The notes below the pieces were generated by a model. It made no database searches and was not told the origin of the DNA. It saw only the letters and a program-made list of their open reading frames with translations. The translations under genes and the position numbers were made by a program. 15,598 bases of DNA from Nitrospira sp. (GTDB lineage: Bacteria > Nitrospirota > Nitrospiria > Nitrospirales > Nitrospiraceae). Position 1 is the stretch's first letter. Each line of letters opens with the position of its first letter. Below are positions 15,215-15,598 of this stretch, piece by piece. The stretch covers positions 1 to 15,598 of the forward strand of contig JANYAJ010000268.1 of assembly GCA_025361385.1 (NCBI GenBank), written 5' to 3'.

Positions 15215-15232
15215 ATGGGCCCAAAGGCCCAT
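15215..15232. repeat. Perfect 7-bp inverted repeat in the DUF192 leader
   Basis: ATGGGCC (15215-15221) and GGCCCAT (15226-15232) form a stem with a 4-nt loop. It lies in the untranslated leader 33 nt before ATG 15182, or at the very start of the longer frame beginning at GTG 15236. No U-run follows on either strand, so it is not a standard terminator; it may be a regulatory or stabilising hairpin. Confidence 0.45.
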
Positions 15233-15324
15233 CCACATAGGGAGGCTAGGCCTTCTGAGCAAGTGCCATTCTGTTGACTTGGAAAAGAGCGACAGACTAG
15301 AATGCCGTTCACGTCGCGGCACGC

Positions 15325-15598
<274 letters not shown>

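Overview
The window reads as an ordinary, gene-dense chromosomal stretch of a moderately GC-rich bacterium. Gene content and protein style suggest a Nitrospira-like member of the Nitrospirota. That assignment is inference from remembered family resemblance: there is no rRNA here and no search was run. No mobile element, CRISPR array, tRNA or rRNA is visible.

Layout. (1) 3-1511, plus strand: the 3' part of mutS, cut by the left edge, ending at an 11-bp hairpin that also serves the convergent genes. (2) 1568-2797, minus strand: two small exported proteins of unknown function. Upstream of them lies a 340-nt gene-free, AT-rich stretch (2798-3137) with several inverted repeats, one of them Fur-box-like. 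(3) 3138 to about 12992, minus strand: the classic translation and RNA-metabolism operon, transcribed leftward as rimP, nusA, infB, DUF503 (ylxP-like), rbfA, truB, rpsO, pnp and an M16 zinc peptidase. (4) 13076-15182, minus strand: a second operon made of a membrane-anchored DUF192 protein, a Rieske ferredoxin, a small chagasin-like (I42-fold) protein and a D-amino-acid aminotransferase. It is closed by a strong intrinsic terminator. (5) 15394 to the right edge, plus strand: the start of a YfhL-like (Alvin-type) 2[4Fe-4S] ferredoxin, divergent from operon 4.

The rimP-pnp operon couples transcription elongation (NusA), 30S maturation (RimP, RbfA, S15), initiation (IF2), tRNA modification (TruB) and mRNA decay (PNPase). 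A 16-bp hairpin between rpsO and pnp is placed where Escherichia coli has its terminator and RNase III processing region.

The most notable anomaly is infB, which is split by a single-base-type frameshift in the proline/alanine linker at about 10740-10780. An imperfect 15-nt repeat 58 nt apart is read as IAPHPV in one frame and IAPPPV in the other. This shows that both frames were once one coding sequence and places the frame change between the copies. Sequencing error is the simplest explanation; a short-form IF2 made from an internal start is the alternative. I see no convincing new multi-gene system. The remaining points are regulatory structures, start-codon corrections and two or three uncharacterised small proteins.
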